From Agathobaculum hominis (GTDB taxonomy: Bacteria; Bacillota; Clostridia; Oscillospirales; Butyricicoccaceae), in assembly GCF_014288055.1 (NCBI RefSeq), contig NZ_JACOPK010000009.1, forward strand, positions 62,001 to 126,000: a stretch of 64,000 bases of DNA, written 5' to 3'. The translations under genes were made by a program, and so were the position numbers. A model generated the notes under the pieces. The model saw only the letters and a list, made by a program, of their open reading frames with translations, was not told where the DNA came from and did no database searches. Shown one piece after another: positions 53,333 through 61,402 of this stretch. The stretch's first letter is position 1, and the number at the start of each line of letters is the position of its first letter.

Positions 53333-54435
53333 CGGCAGACCTCCCCATCCTTCGGCACGCCGCAGATCGTACCGCCGCCAACGACCGTATCACCGTCGTA
53401 CAGCACCGCTGCCTGACCGATCGCCGGCCCGCGCTGCGGCTCGTCGAACGTCAGCAGGATGCGGCCGCCGTCCAGCGGCGAGACCACGACCGGCTGTTCC
53501 TTCTGCCGGTAGCGCAGCTTTGCCTTGACGCGCATTTCGCCCGTCAGTCCGGGAACGGAAATCCAGTTCATGTCGCGGACGATGACGCGCGTCGCGAACA
53601 GCGACTCCACCGGCCCGACGGTCACGGTATTCTTTTCCATGTCCTTCGCGCAAACGTAAACGCGGTCGCCCATCGGCAGACCCAGACCGCGGCGCTGACC
53701 GATGGTGTAGCGCACCGCGCCGGCGTGCGTGCCGATCTTTTTTCCGTTTTCGTCAATAAAATCGCCGGACGGATAGCGTTTTCCGGTGTACTGCTCCATG
53801 AAGCCGACGTAATCGCCGTCGGGCACGAAACAGATGTCCTGACTGTCGTGCTTGCGCGCGTTGCAGAAGCTCTGCTTTTCCGCCATCTCGCGTATCTGTG
53901 TCTTGCTGTATGCGCCGAGCGGAAAGATCGTGTGCGCGAGCTGATGCTGCGTGAGGTTGTAGAGGACATAACTCTGATCCTTGCCCTCGTCCACGCCTTT
54001 TTTCAGGATATACCGGCCGGTGTTCTCATCGCGCTCAATGCGCGCATAGTGTCCGGTCACGATGTAGTTTAACTCGTGCGCGAACGCAAAATCGAGCAGC
54101 TTATCGAATTTCATGAAACGATTGCAGTCGATGCAGGGATTGGGCGTGCCGCCCTCCTCATAGGTGCGGATGAACTTTTCGATGATCTTATCCTGAAAAT
54201 CCGCAGTAAAATCAAGCACCTCATACGGAATGTCGAGCTGAAACGCGACCTCGCTCGCGTCCTCGATGTCCTTTTCCGAACAGCAGGTACGGAAATTGCA
54301 CGCACCAAGATCCTCGTTGCGATAAAGACGCATGGTCGTGCCCATGCATTCGTAGCCTTGCTCTCGCATGAGAAAGGCCGCGCACGAGCTGTCGACGCCG
54401 CCGCTCATTGCGATGAGCGCACTCTTTTCCTTCAT
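53329..54435 (-). CDS. mnmA: tRNA 2-thiouridylase MnmA
   Basis: The 368-residue enzyme adds sulfur to U34 of tRNAs for Glu, Gln and Lys. It has the ATP loop AMSGGVDSS, catalytic Cys in GGTPNPCIDCNRFMKFD, VTGHYARIERDE and the second catalytic Cys in CFVPDGDY. The N-terminal start is supported by the family. With mnmM at 19 kb it belongs to the same wobble-uridine pathway. It has its own promoter. Confidence 0.97.
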   Translation of the reverse strand: MKEKSALIAMSGGVDSSCAAFLMREQGYECMGTTMRLYRNEDLGACNFRTCCSEKDIEDASEVAFQLDIPYEVLDFTADFQDKIIEKFIRTYEEGGTPNPCIDCNRFMKFDKLLDFAFAHELNYIVTGHYARIERDENTGRYILKKGVDEGKDQSYVLYNLTQHQLAHTIFPLGAYSKTQIREMAEKQSFCNARKHDSQDICFVPDGDYVGFMEQYTGKRYPSGDFIDENGKKIGTHAGAVRYTIGQRRGLGLPMGDRVYVCAKDMEKNTVTVGPVESLFATRVIVRDMNWISVPGLTGEMRVKAKLRYRQKEQPVVVSPLDGGRILLTFDEPQRGPAIGQAAVLYDGDTVVGGGTICGVPKDGEVCR

Positions 54436-54469
54436 AATTTTTCCCTCCCGGGAGTCTTGTAATTCTATT

Positions 54470-54498
54470 ATTTTAACATACAGACGGTAAAATTACAA
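54470..54498 (-). promoter_or_regulatory. mnmA promoter
   Basis: On the minus strand TTGTAA (54498-54493), 17 bases and TAAAAT (54475-54470). Confidence 0.65.
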
Positions 54499-54686
54499 CT
54501 ATTCTTTCCCTTGGAGGTCACTTTGGCAAAATGCAGCTTTTATCGGCACATTCCAGTGCCCTGATAAGGGCAACCGGAACACTTTCCGCGATTTTCTTTC
54601 GTCACTGAGAATGGCCTGCCGGGAGACTGTTTCTTCCCTGGTGTAAGAAGTCAGGCTAAGAAAACTTCTGAATGGGTAAACAGTGC
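54499..54686. other. Left junction of a low-GC, probably acquired segment
   Basis: No gene can be supported. A 77-codon minus frame is present but shows no family features and no clear start site. The base composition changes here to less GC-rich sequence that continues to the right end. Confidence 0.5.
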
Positions 54687-54729
54687 TAAAAAAGGTCCTG
54701 ACATTGAAGCACAGCTCCATGTCAGAACC
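54687..54729 (-). terminator. Terminator after the radical SAM gene
   Basis: GGTCCTGACAT (54694-54704) pairs with ATGTCAGAACC (54719-54729) with one mismatch; on the minus strand a TTTTTT run follows. Confidence 0.85.
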
Positions 54730-54744
54730 CATTTATTTCACAAA

Positions 54745-55662
54745 TTATTTTTTGGGGTTGCGTCGCCCGCTGTTTTCCGAGCCACGCACTTCCTCATGGT
54801 AAAAGTAATTCACAATGACCGGGTGCCCAGGCTCTGCTCGTCCGTAGGGCAGCTCGTTGTCCACGAAGGGACAGCTGTTTTCTTGTGCCAGCCGTTTCGC
54901 TTGATCCTCCAAACCACGGAAGTAGCTTCTGTCTCCCTTGTTGTAGATAGCGTCGTACAGCGGAACCAAGTCAGGATATTTTTTACAAATATAGTCCATG
55001 ATGTCTTTTTTGAATCCGCCTCGCAGGTTTAGATTTTCTAACCATATCAGGTCGCATTGATTTCTGACCTGATGGAAGATAGCCTCAAAATCCGTGATAC
55101 CCGGAAAGACAGGGGCAATAAAGCAGACGGTGCGAATGCCCGCATCATAGATCTGCTTCATGGCATCCAGCCGTCGCTTGATGCTGACGGCATCGTCCAT
55201 ATCGTTTTTGAAATCCTCGTCCAGCGTATTGATCGACCAGGAAACCGTGACCTTTCCCAGTTCTTTCAGGAGGTCGATGTCACGGATTACCAAGTCTGAC
55301 TTGGTACAGATGAGAATTTCTGCCTCACTGCCCCGGAGCTGTTCAAGAAGCTTCCGGGTGTTCTGAAACTGAGCCTCCTGGGGCAGATAGCCATCGGTCA
55401 CTGAACCGATGACTACGCGCTGCCCTTTGTACTTTTGCGGATTTTTGATTGCCGGCCAATGTTTCACATCCAGGAATGTACCCCACGGTTCGGTGTGCCC
55501 GGTAAATCGCTTCATAAACGAGGCGTAGCAGTATTTGCAGCCATGGGTACAGCCCACATAAGGATTGACGGAATAGCCTCCCACCGGCAGGGTGGATTTT
55601 GTCATAATATTTTTGGTTTCTACATCCTGAATCAAAATGCTGCTCTCTTTTACTTCTGCCAT
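54745..55662 (-). CDS. Radical SAM protein, SPL-like (mobile-pair type)
   Basis: The 305-residue protein has a 4Fe-4S/SAM motif C-x3-C-x2-C in GCTHGCKYCYASFMKRF, near GGYSVNPYVG, and the lyase-like GSVTDGYLPQEAQFQNTRKL and CTKSDLVIRDIDLL. It resembles the spore photoproduct lyase-like radical SAM group. It overlaps the next radical SAM gene by 13 bases. Such adjacent pairs are known as mobile radical SAM pairs. The substrate is unknown. ATG at 55662 is preferred because GGAGG lies about 10 bases ahead. Confidence 0.85.
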   Translation of the reverse strand: MAEVKESSILIQDVETKNIMTKSTLPVGGYSVNPYVGCTHGCKYCYASFMKRFTGHTEPWGTFLDVKHWPAIKNPQKYKGQRVVIGSVTDGYLPQEAQFQNTRKLLEQLRGSEAEILICTKSDLVIRDIDLLKELGKVTVSWSINTLDEDFKNDMDDAVSIKRRLDAMKQIYDAGIRTVCFIAPVFPGITDFEAIFHQVRNQCDLIWLENLNLRGGFKKDIMDYICKKYPDLVPLYDAIYNKGDRSYFRGLEDQAKRLAQENSCPFVDNELPYGRAEPGHPVIVNYFYHEEVRGSENSGRRNPKK

Positions 55663-56339
55663 GTCTTCTGTTCCTCCAATACCCGGTAAAAAGCCGGGGG
55701 AAATTCTTGTACCATATGTGCCTCTCCCATGATAGGAAGCAGATCTTCCTTCATAAATACAGGGATACCAAGCGCATGGGCCTGATGTGTCAGGTTCCAC
55801 ACCCATTCCTGTTTCGATACAGCTTTGCCCTTCCTATGTCCGGTCTCAGTCCCAATGACGATCCACTCAATTCCGGTAAGGTCTACCATGCCAACATCAT
55901 CAAACATCGGTTCAAAGGTCACATGATAATGTCCGCCATGGATATGCTCCCGCAAAGTCCGGATACGGTTTTTCTCTTTACTGGAGGTAACAGTTACACC
56001 AAACCAAGCGTTGTCTAATGGGGTGGAAAAGACGATGCCCTCCGGTCTCTTAGTCAAGAACAGATACTGATGCTGTGGGTTTTCAGTCATCTTGTCAAAT
56101 ATCTGTTCCCGCCACTCTGGCTTCCAGTGGGAAAAATCGCTCATGCCGGTGAGCAGAAAATTCTGTGGGCGCTTTTTCTCCATCAGCCGCAGCTTATTTG
56201 GAAAAAACTCCGGCTTTTCAAAGTCGTCGATCATGTGAAACCGACGAACATTGTTTCTGGCGTAGCAGTAGCTGCAGCCGATCGTACAGCCGATCACCAG
56301 ATTCATGTTTTGAATACAGTCTTTAATACAAACAGCCAC
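55650..56339 (-). CDS. Radical SAM / DUF5131-like protein, partner of the pair
   Basis: The 229-residue protein has CTIGCSYCYARNN, FHMIDDFEKPEFFPNKL, FLLTGMSDFSHWKPEW and FLTKRPEGIVF, as in DUF5131 (phage Gp37/Gp68-like) radical SAM proteins. GTG at 56339 is used; AAGGAGG lies 8 bases ahead. It lies between a flavin reductase gene and the SPL-like gene, so the three are one operon. The reaction is unknown. Confidence 0.82.
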   Translation of the reverse strand: MAVCIKDCIQNMNLVIGCTIGCSYCYARNNVRRFHMIDDFEKPEFFPNKLRLMEKKRPQNFLLTGMSDFSHWKPEWREQIFDKMTENPQHQYLFLTKRPEGIVFSTPLDNAWFGVTVTSSKEKNRIRTLREHIHGGHYHVTFEPMFDDVGMVDLTGIEWIVIGTETGHRKGKAVSKQEWVWNLTHQAHALGIPVFMKEDLLPIMGEAHMVQEFPPAFYRVLEEQKTWQK

Positions 56340-56367
56340 CGCTGATGCCTCCTTACCGTTTTAAGAT

Positions 56368-56871
56368 TTAGCCTTCTGCCGCAGGTGCAGCTTTCCCGAA
56401 GCCGTTCCAGGCATACAGGCCCTTCTTGTCCTCATCGCCCAGGAACTTGTCCACCTGACAGATGTGCAGGATATGGTCGCCCACCTCCACCGACTGCTGC
56501 AAGGTAGCTACCATCGCCAGCCGGGTGTCCGCCGGAATCTGGATGTCGCTGCCCTCCACAGCCATCATCTCGATGTTGTTGGCGGCCACCTTGTCGGTCT
56601 CGGCACCGGTAGACGCTCCGCAGGCCATTACTGCGCCAGCCAGACTCTCACCGGGAACAGTGACGATGACTTTGCCGGTCTCTCGTACCTGCTTACCGGT
56701 GTGGGACTGTTTGCCAGTGGCGAAGCCCACCATAGGCGGATTGAAGGAGAGGTAAGACACAAAGCAAATGGGAGCCAGGTTCGTAGAACCATCCTCCTTT
56801 TTAGAGCAGATCAGTGTCAGCGGATTGGGAGAGGTCAGAACAGTAGCCTCCATAATGTTCAGTTCTTTCAT
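56368..56871 (-). CDS. Flavin reductase / FMN-binding split-barrel protein
   Basis: The 167-residue flavoredoxin-like protein has NPLTLICSKKEDGSTNLAPI, FVSYLSFNPPMVGFATGK and VIVTVPGESLAGAV, matching the split-barrel flavin reductase family. It could supply reduced flavin or electrons to the radical SAM pair. It is divergent from an HxlR regulator, a common arrangement for redox-controlled reductases. Confidence 0.88.
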   Translation of the reverse strand: MKELNIMEATVLTSPNPLTLICSKKEDGSTNLAPICFVSYLSFNPPMVGFATGKQSHTGKQVRETGKVIVTVPGESLAGAVMACGASTGAETDKVAANNIEMMAVEGSDIQIPADTRLAMVATLQQSVEVGDHILHICQVDKFLGDEDKKGLYAWNGFGKAAPAAEG

Positions 56872-56902
56872 AAAATTCAGACCTTTCTAAGAAATTTCAG
56901 TC

Positions 56903-56987
56903 GTTGACTGCATGGTCAACCCGTGATATATTTATTATATCTGATAGCAATTTTTGTTCAAGTACGCAAATTATTTATACCTGGTAT
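56903..56987. promoter_or_regulatory. Divergent control region with three palindromes
   Basis: GTTGAC-N6-GTCAAC (56903-56920), GATATA-N5-TATATC (56935-56951) and ATACC-T-GGTAT (56977-56987) lie between the flavin reductase and HxlR genes. One or more is probably the HxlR binding site. Confidence 0.55.
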
Positions 56988-57025
56988 CAAAAAATATACC
57001 GTAAAAGACGAGGAACGATCCAATT

Positions 57026-57379
57026 ATGACTTATGAAGAATTCAAAGAAAAGGTTGGCAGTGTCATTCTAACCGGCGAGGGAAACTGCCCGGTCACGCCG
57101 GTGGTTCAAATGCTGCAGGGCAAATGGAAACTCCAAATTCTCTATGAACTGTGCATCAAGTGCCCCATGCGGTTTGGGGAACTGAAAAAGATGCTAAAGC
57201 CAATTACAAATACGGCGCTGACAAATGCCCTCAAAGAGTTGGAAGCCGATGATTTGATACAGCGAATCCAATACAACGAGATGCCCTTGCGGGTGGAATA
57301 TTTCCTTACTGAGAAAGGTCGTGACCTGCTGCCGGTCTTTTACGCCATTTCTCAATGGGGAATGAAATATATACCATGA
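57026..57379 (+). CDS. HxlR family transcription regulator
   Basis: The 117-residue winged-helix protein has the family Cys near the start (EGNCPVTPVVQMLQGKWKL), then PMRFGELKKMLKPITNTALT and RVEYFLTEKGRDLLPV. HxlR proteins often sense electrophiles or oxidants through that Cys. It is divergent from the flavin reductase operon, which is the obvious target. Confidence 0.93.
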   Translation: MTYEEFKEKVGSVILTGEGNCPVTPVVQMLQGKWKLQILYELCIKCPMRFGELKKMLKPITNTALTNALKELEADDLIQRIQYNEMPLRVEYFLTEKGRDLLPVFYAISQWGMKYIP

Positions 57380-57409
57380 TTCTAACTATATTAATATCTG
57401 CATGATAAT

Positions 57410-57453
57410 AGCCGGGAGGCATTGACAATTGGGGTCAACTTCCCGGCTTTTTT
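57410..57453 (+). terminator. Terminator after the hxlR-type gene
   Basis: AGCCGGGA (57410-57417) pairs with TCCCGGCT (57441-57448), with an inner TTGAC/GTCAA stem and a T-run. Confidence 0.9.
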
Positions 57454-57460
57454 GCATTCT

Positions 57461-58024
57461 CTACGGCTGCAAAGGATTCAGGAAGCAACCTGATTCATGA
57501 GAGTTGATAACTCCCACCGCCTGCAAATAGGCATAGATAATTATGGTCCCCACAAACTTCATGCCCCGTTTTTTCAAGTCTTTTGAGATGGCATCAGATA
57601 ATGGAGAGCTGACCTTGTCTACTTCTTGAATGATTTTTTCATCTGTCCAATGCCATAAGTATCGGTCAAAACTGCCCCACTCTTGCTGTATCTTTTGAAA
57701 CACTTGTGCGTTGACCACTGCGGCTCGTATTTTCAGCCGGTTACGGATGATTCCAGAGTCAGCTTGCAGAGCCGTCAATTTTTCTTCGCTATAAGATGCC
57801 ACTTTCCGCAAATCGAACCCGTCAAAAGCACGGCGAAACGCTTCCCGTTTATTTAAGACACATTCCCAGGTGAGACCTGCCTGAAAATTCTCCAAAATCA
57901 ACATTTCAAACAGTATATGGTCATCGTGGACCGGTCTGCCCCATTCCTCGTCATGGTATCGCAGATAAGTGGTATTAGCCGGGTTCACCCAATGGCATCG
58001 GATTTTTCTATCTTTCCATTGCAT
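57461..58024 (-). CDS. tag: DNA-3-methyladenine glycosylase I
   Basis: The 187-residue repair enzyme removes 3-methyladenine. It has zinc-ligand regions RCHWVNPANTTYLRYHDEEWG (first part RCHW) and INSHESGCF, and the ILENFQAGLTWECVL segment. A short leader peptide frame lies just upstream. It follows the sirtuin genes with a gap, so it may be read from their transcript. Confidence 0.95.
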   Translation of the reverse strand: MQWKDRKIRCHWVNPANTTYLRYHDEEWGRPVHDDHILFEMLILENFQAGLTWECVLNKREAFRRAFDGFDLRKVASYSEEKLTALQADSGIIRNRLKIRAAVVNAQVFQKIQQEWGSFDRYLWHWTDEKIIQEVDKVSSPLSDAISKDLKKRGMKFVGTIIIYAYLQAVGVINSHESGCFLNPLQP

Positions 58025-58027
58025 TCC

Positions 58028-58129
58028 TTACTCCGCCTCCAAGAGAAAAATAACAGGCCGGATGCCGTCCGGACATACAAACACACCAACCCTATCATCA
58101 TTGAGCCAAGTGTCGGCGGGCTGTACCAT
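58028..58129 (-). CDS. Possible 33-residue peptide
   Basis: A short frame (MVQPADTWLNDDRVGVFVCP start) follows AAGG at a short distance and ends 3 bases before tag. It has no known family. It may be a leader peptide or chance. Confidence 0.3.
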   Translation of the reverse strand: MVQPADTWLNDDRVGVFVCPDGIRPVIFLLEAE

Positions 58130-58186
58130 TTATCCTTCGGACACCCGCTGCATTCGTATAGTCATTTTGAACCTGCTCCGGAATCG

Positions 58187-59023
58187 TCATGCCTCGCAAG
58201 CCTCCCGGAGAGCAGGCAACAGCTCATTCAGCCGCCCGTCCAGTCCGAAGGACTTCTCTTTGATATTGTCCGCAATGTAGATCTCCCCCAGATTGATGGT
58301 CACATAAGTGGCGTTTGGCTCGCCGGCCACCAGGCGCATCATCGGAGCCTTGATCAGCTGATTGCGCCAGCCAATGCCCAGCTCCAGAACCACCATTTTC
58401 TTTCCGTGGTAGGTTTTCAGAAAGTTTTGGAACCGTGCCTGGGCAGCGGTATCCGGAATCATTCTCTGACCCGCGCCCATGTGGATGTCCATGGGACCTC
58501 CGCACTTGGGACAGCGCGGCACCAACTCTGTAGGCATATGTCCGCCCTGTTCAGCAGCCGATAATTTTTCGGCCACCTCTAAACTTGAATAGAGGGTGTC
58601 GTGGCAGGGGCGGGCACACTGCATCGTAAACCAGTTGCCCTCGATTTCATAGATTTTCGTCGGATCAAAGCCACACAGTTCAAAGTGACCTTCTCCGTTT
58701 GATGTGACGACAAAGTAATCTTTCTCTCCCACAATGGCCTTCAAATCGTTCATCACCGGCGTAGGCTGGTACTGCCCGCAGTAATGATGGATGAGCCGGG
58801 CCCAGAAGGCCCATTTTTCCTCCTCGCTAGGCCATCCGGCCATCATGCCCTGCAAAATACAATGTAAGCCGTATTTTTGTTTAATATCTCCAAACAATTC
58901 ATCAAAGGCTGCATTATCTGCAAACAAATGCAGTCCTTCGGTGATGGACAGGCCGTTACTGGCCCCGATCAGGATAGCGTCCGCTTCTTTGATTTTTACT
59001 GCGATAGGTTTGAGATCAGGCAT
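58187..59023 (-). CDS. Sirtuin-like protein 2 (class M-like)
   Basis: The 278-residue protein has a Rossmann-type start (AILIGASNGLSITEGLHLF), a SNGEGHF segment where sirtuins have TQN-ID, and zinc-binding CARPC and CPKCGG. Where canonical sirtuins have the catalytic His (HG), the aligned position reads EIEGN, so a Glu replaces it. ADP-ribosyl transfer or NAD binding without deacetylation is possible. ATG at 59023 follows GGAGG and overlaps the stop of the upstream sirtuin gene. Confidence 0.8.
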   Translation of the reverse strand: MPDLKPIAVKIKEADAILIGASNGLSITEGLHLFADNAAFDELFGDIKQKYGLHCILQGMMAGWPSEEEKWAFWARLIHHYCGQYQPTPVMNDLKAIVGEKDYFVVTSNGEGHFELCGFDPTKIYEIEGNWFTMQCARPCHDTLYSSLEVAEKLSAAEQGGHMPTELVPRCPKCGGPMDIHMGAGQRMIPDTAAQARFQNFLKTYHGKKMVVLELGIGWRNQLIKAPMMRLVAGEPNATYVTINLGEIYIADNIKEKSFGLDGRLNELLPALREACEA

Positions 59024-60005
59024 GGCCCGTAACCTCCTCGTTCTCCGCCATAACGAATCGTGCATCTTGCAGTACCTTCCCGATGTCGGCCACAATGGTC
59101 ATGCCCTTGTCCTCCAACTGCTTTGGCAGGAAGTCATACTTGTTGTTGACAGCAATATATCGAGCATGGGGAAAGCTGAGGGTCAGGTTCCAGAAAGGTT
59201 CTTGAATAAACATGGGAGTCATGCGGCCCACGCCCAACTCCAGGAACAGAATTTTGCTGTCTTTGTGTTCCAGTACGTAGCGAGAAATTTTTTCATACTG
59301 TTCTTCATATTTCTTTCCTTGCAGGAAATTCCCATATCCTCGCACCCAGGGGAATGCCTCACCGCCGCAGTGGGGACATCGGGGAATGAGATCCGTGGGA
59401 ATCTTCGTGCCATCCCCCATAGCGGCTACCATATCAGCCACCGGCTTTACCGCATCCCAAGTGTCATCGGTACAACAGGCGGCACACTGGAAGAAGCGGT
59501 GATCCCCCTGGACCTCCGCCACCTTCTCCTCCGGGTAGAGTTTGACAAACTGGGTATCCTGGTTAGTGGTGAGGATGAAGAAGTCCTTGCCTTTCAGCAA
59601 AGTGTCTAAATCCAAATAGGAATGACGCACAGGTGCGGTCTGGGTGGTGTGAAGGAAGGTGGCGAGATACCCCCAATACTCTTCCCTTGTCTTCCAGGGG
59701 TGCATCATCCCTGCAAAAGCACCTTTGAAGTGATACTTCTCGGCAAAAGGGCGGAAGTATTTGCGGTAGGAGTCGCTGTCCTCGTAGTAAAAATCTCCAC
59801 CACCGGCAGCGGACAGGCCGGAGGCCCCGCCCACTACCACACAGTCAGCTTCCTTTACCTCCTGTACCAAACGATGGATCTGTTCGCTGTACGGCACCGG
59901 CTTTTTGTCAGTCAGCTGATAAGGCGTACTGCCGGAAGCATAGATAGGATAGTGCCTGGAATAATTCATCTGGGCCTGCATGACCAGATCATCATAGAAG
60001 TTCAT
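59016..60005 (-). CDS. Sirtuin-like protein 1 (class M-like)
   Basis: The 329-residue protein has an N-terminal extension, VVVGGASGLSAAGGGDFYY, TTNQDTQFV and EVQGDHRFFQC, plus zinc pairs CAACC and CPHCGG. The TTN element and Gln in place of the catalytic His match the class M sirtuins, which act as ADP-ribosyltransferases. No macrodomain or GcvH/LplA partner is adjacent. ATG at 60005 is chosen from AAAGGA. It shares a control region with the Rrf2-type gene. Confidence 0.82.
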   Translation of the reverse strand: MNFYDDLVMQAQMNYSRHYPIYASGSTPYQLTDKKPVPYSEQIHRLVQEVKEADCVVVGGASGLSAAGGGDFYYEDSDSYRKYFRPFAEKYHFKGAFAGMMHPWKTREEYWGYLATFLHTTQTAPVRHSYLDLDTLLKGKDFFILTTNQDTQFVKLYPEEKVAEVQGDHRFFQCAACCTDDTWDAVKPVADMVAAMGDGTKIPTDLIPRCPHCGGEAFPWVRGYGNFLQGKKYEEQYEKISRYVLEHKDSKILFLELGVGRMTPMFIQEPFWNLTLSFPHARYIAVNNKYDFLPKQLEDKGMTIVADIGKVLQDARFVMAENEEVTGHA

Positions 60006-60026
60006 TTTCACCATTCCTTTCGAATG

Positions 60027-60109
60027 GGTGTTATTTTTATTCTTACTTCAAATCATTTTAGCACCCTCTTGCACTACTGTCAATATGTTGTTATAATAAA
60101 AATAACACC
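60027..60109. promoter_or_regulatory. Divergent sirtuin/rrf2 promoters framed by a 15-bp inverted repeat
   Basis: GGTGTTATTTTTATT (60027-60041) and its exact complement (60095-60109) flank two promoters. The minus promoter is TTGACA (60083-60078)-17-TAAAAT (60060-60055); the plus promoter is TTGCAC (60069-60074)-17-TATAAT (60092-60097). The two core regions overlap. Confidence 0.8.
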
Positions 60110-60131
60110 AAAACAAAAAGGAGATCAGGCC

Positions 60132-60575
60132 ATGAAATATCCCACCCGCCTTAGCGATGCTGTTCATATTCTGGCTTTTATCGCTCTGTACCCAGACTGC
60201 GACCTGACCAGTAACAAGCTGGCAGAGAGCATTCAGACGAATCCTGCCTATGTGCGCCAGCTCATGTCCGCCCTGCGGAAGGGTGGACTGCTGGTCAGCG
60301 TGAAGGGACATCCCCGACCTGCTCTGGCTCGTGATCCGGAGAAAATCACTCTGCTGGATGCCTATCGGGCAGTAGAGGGCAACAAGCCCCTGCTCCATCA
60401 GGACATCCACACCAATCCTGCCTGTGGCGTGGGTGTAAATATCCAACTGGTGCTGCGGGATTTTTACTTGGACATTCAAAAAACAGCGGAACAAAGAATG
60501 CAGGAAATCACGCTGAAAGATGTGCTGGAACAATATCACATGAAGTTAGAAGGGATGCTCTTGCAGGGTTTATGA
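60132..60575 (+). CDS. Rrf2 family transcription regulator
   Basis: The 147-residue winged-helix protein has LSDAVHILAFIALYPDCDLT, TNPAYVRQLMSALRKGGLLV and ARDPEKITLLDAYRAVEGN. Rrf2 proteins can bind iron-sulfur clusters, but only one conserved-position Cys (ACGVG) is seen here, so a cluster is uncertain. It is divergent from the sirtuin pair and probably controls both through the flanking repeat. Confidence 0.93.
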   Translation: MKYPTRLSDAVHILAFIALYPDCDLTSNKLAESIQTNPAYVRQLMSALRKGGLLVSVKGHPRPALARDPEKITLLDAYRAVEGNKPLLHQDIHTNPACGVGVNIQLVLRDFYLDIQKTAEQRMQEITLKDVLEQYHMKLEGMLLQGL

Positions 60576-60601
60576 CAGATTGATTTAAGGAAGAAACCAA
60601 T

Positions 60602-61296
60602 ATGAAGCTTGGCATTATTCGTTGTATGCAGACAGAGGACTACTGCCCCGGAAGCCGGGATTTTCGGACAATCCGAGAGAGAAAAGGCGCTTTTATGGGA
60701 GCGGATGATATTCAGTTAGTGGGCTTCATCAGTAAAGTTTCTTTTCCCTCCGGCCTATGGTAAGATAGACTTCGTTGGAATATGCAAGGCGGTACTGCCG
60801 TCTATTTAGGTACAGGTGATGTGACAGCACACAGTATGGCCTGCTGCGCGGACTCCGCCATGATGTTTCCCCTTGGATATTCAGAGGGAATTTCCATTTC
60901 CGTGGATCTGAAACAGCTCTCTTCCATTTGCCCGGAAGTTTTAAGGAATGCCGGCGTGGAGGCAGACCAGTTACGGGATCGATTTTGCTCCGGAAAGCCA
61001 TCCGCAATCCCGTCCTGTTCCGATTTAGAGCATATTTTTGCTCCACTCTAAAGGAGATATTCAAGGCAGTCTACGGCCAGCCTATCGCCACCTATATGAA
61101 GGAATTTCGAGTGCGTCAGGCTATGAAATTATTACGGGAAACAAATGACACGATCGCGGATATTGCTTCCCAGGCAGGCTACCAAACCCAGGGAAAGTTT
61201 TCAAGCGCTTTTCAGTCTATCGTCAAAATGTCACCCAGAGAATACAGAACAATCCAGGGTATAGCTCCATCGGATTTCTTTAGCAAAACACTGTAA
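60602..61296 (+). pseudogene. Chimeric CGGC-domain / AraC-type pseudogene
   Basis: The first part (MKLGIIRCMQTEDYCPGSRD) is the start of a CGGC-domain protein, which ends just before the CGGC motif. In the same frame it joins an AraC-type N-terminal part (SKVSFPSGLW, stop TAA at 60761, then NMQGGTAVYLGTGDV and MACCADSAMMFPLGYSEG). At about 61045 the frame shifts to an AraC C-terminal part (TLKEIFKAVYGQPIATYMKE). Two deletions and a stop have removed the centre of the genes. Confidence 0.8.
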
Positions 61297-61402
61297 TGGG
61301 ATTTTCTGGTAGGCTGCTGCCAGTAAAACCTAACACAAACATAAAAAGCAGAACATTGCTCATCACTTATCCTCCCAGGGTTGCTCCATCTTCTTCCCAT
61401 TC

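Noticed and set aside
54499..54732. A 77-codon minus frame at the junction
   Set aside because: No supported start, no known family and low-complexity flanks; listed only as a junction.
56903..56920. A certain HxlR operator
   Set aside because: Three palindromes lie in the region and the sequence alone does not show which one is used.
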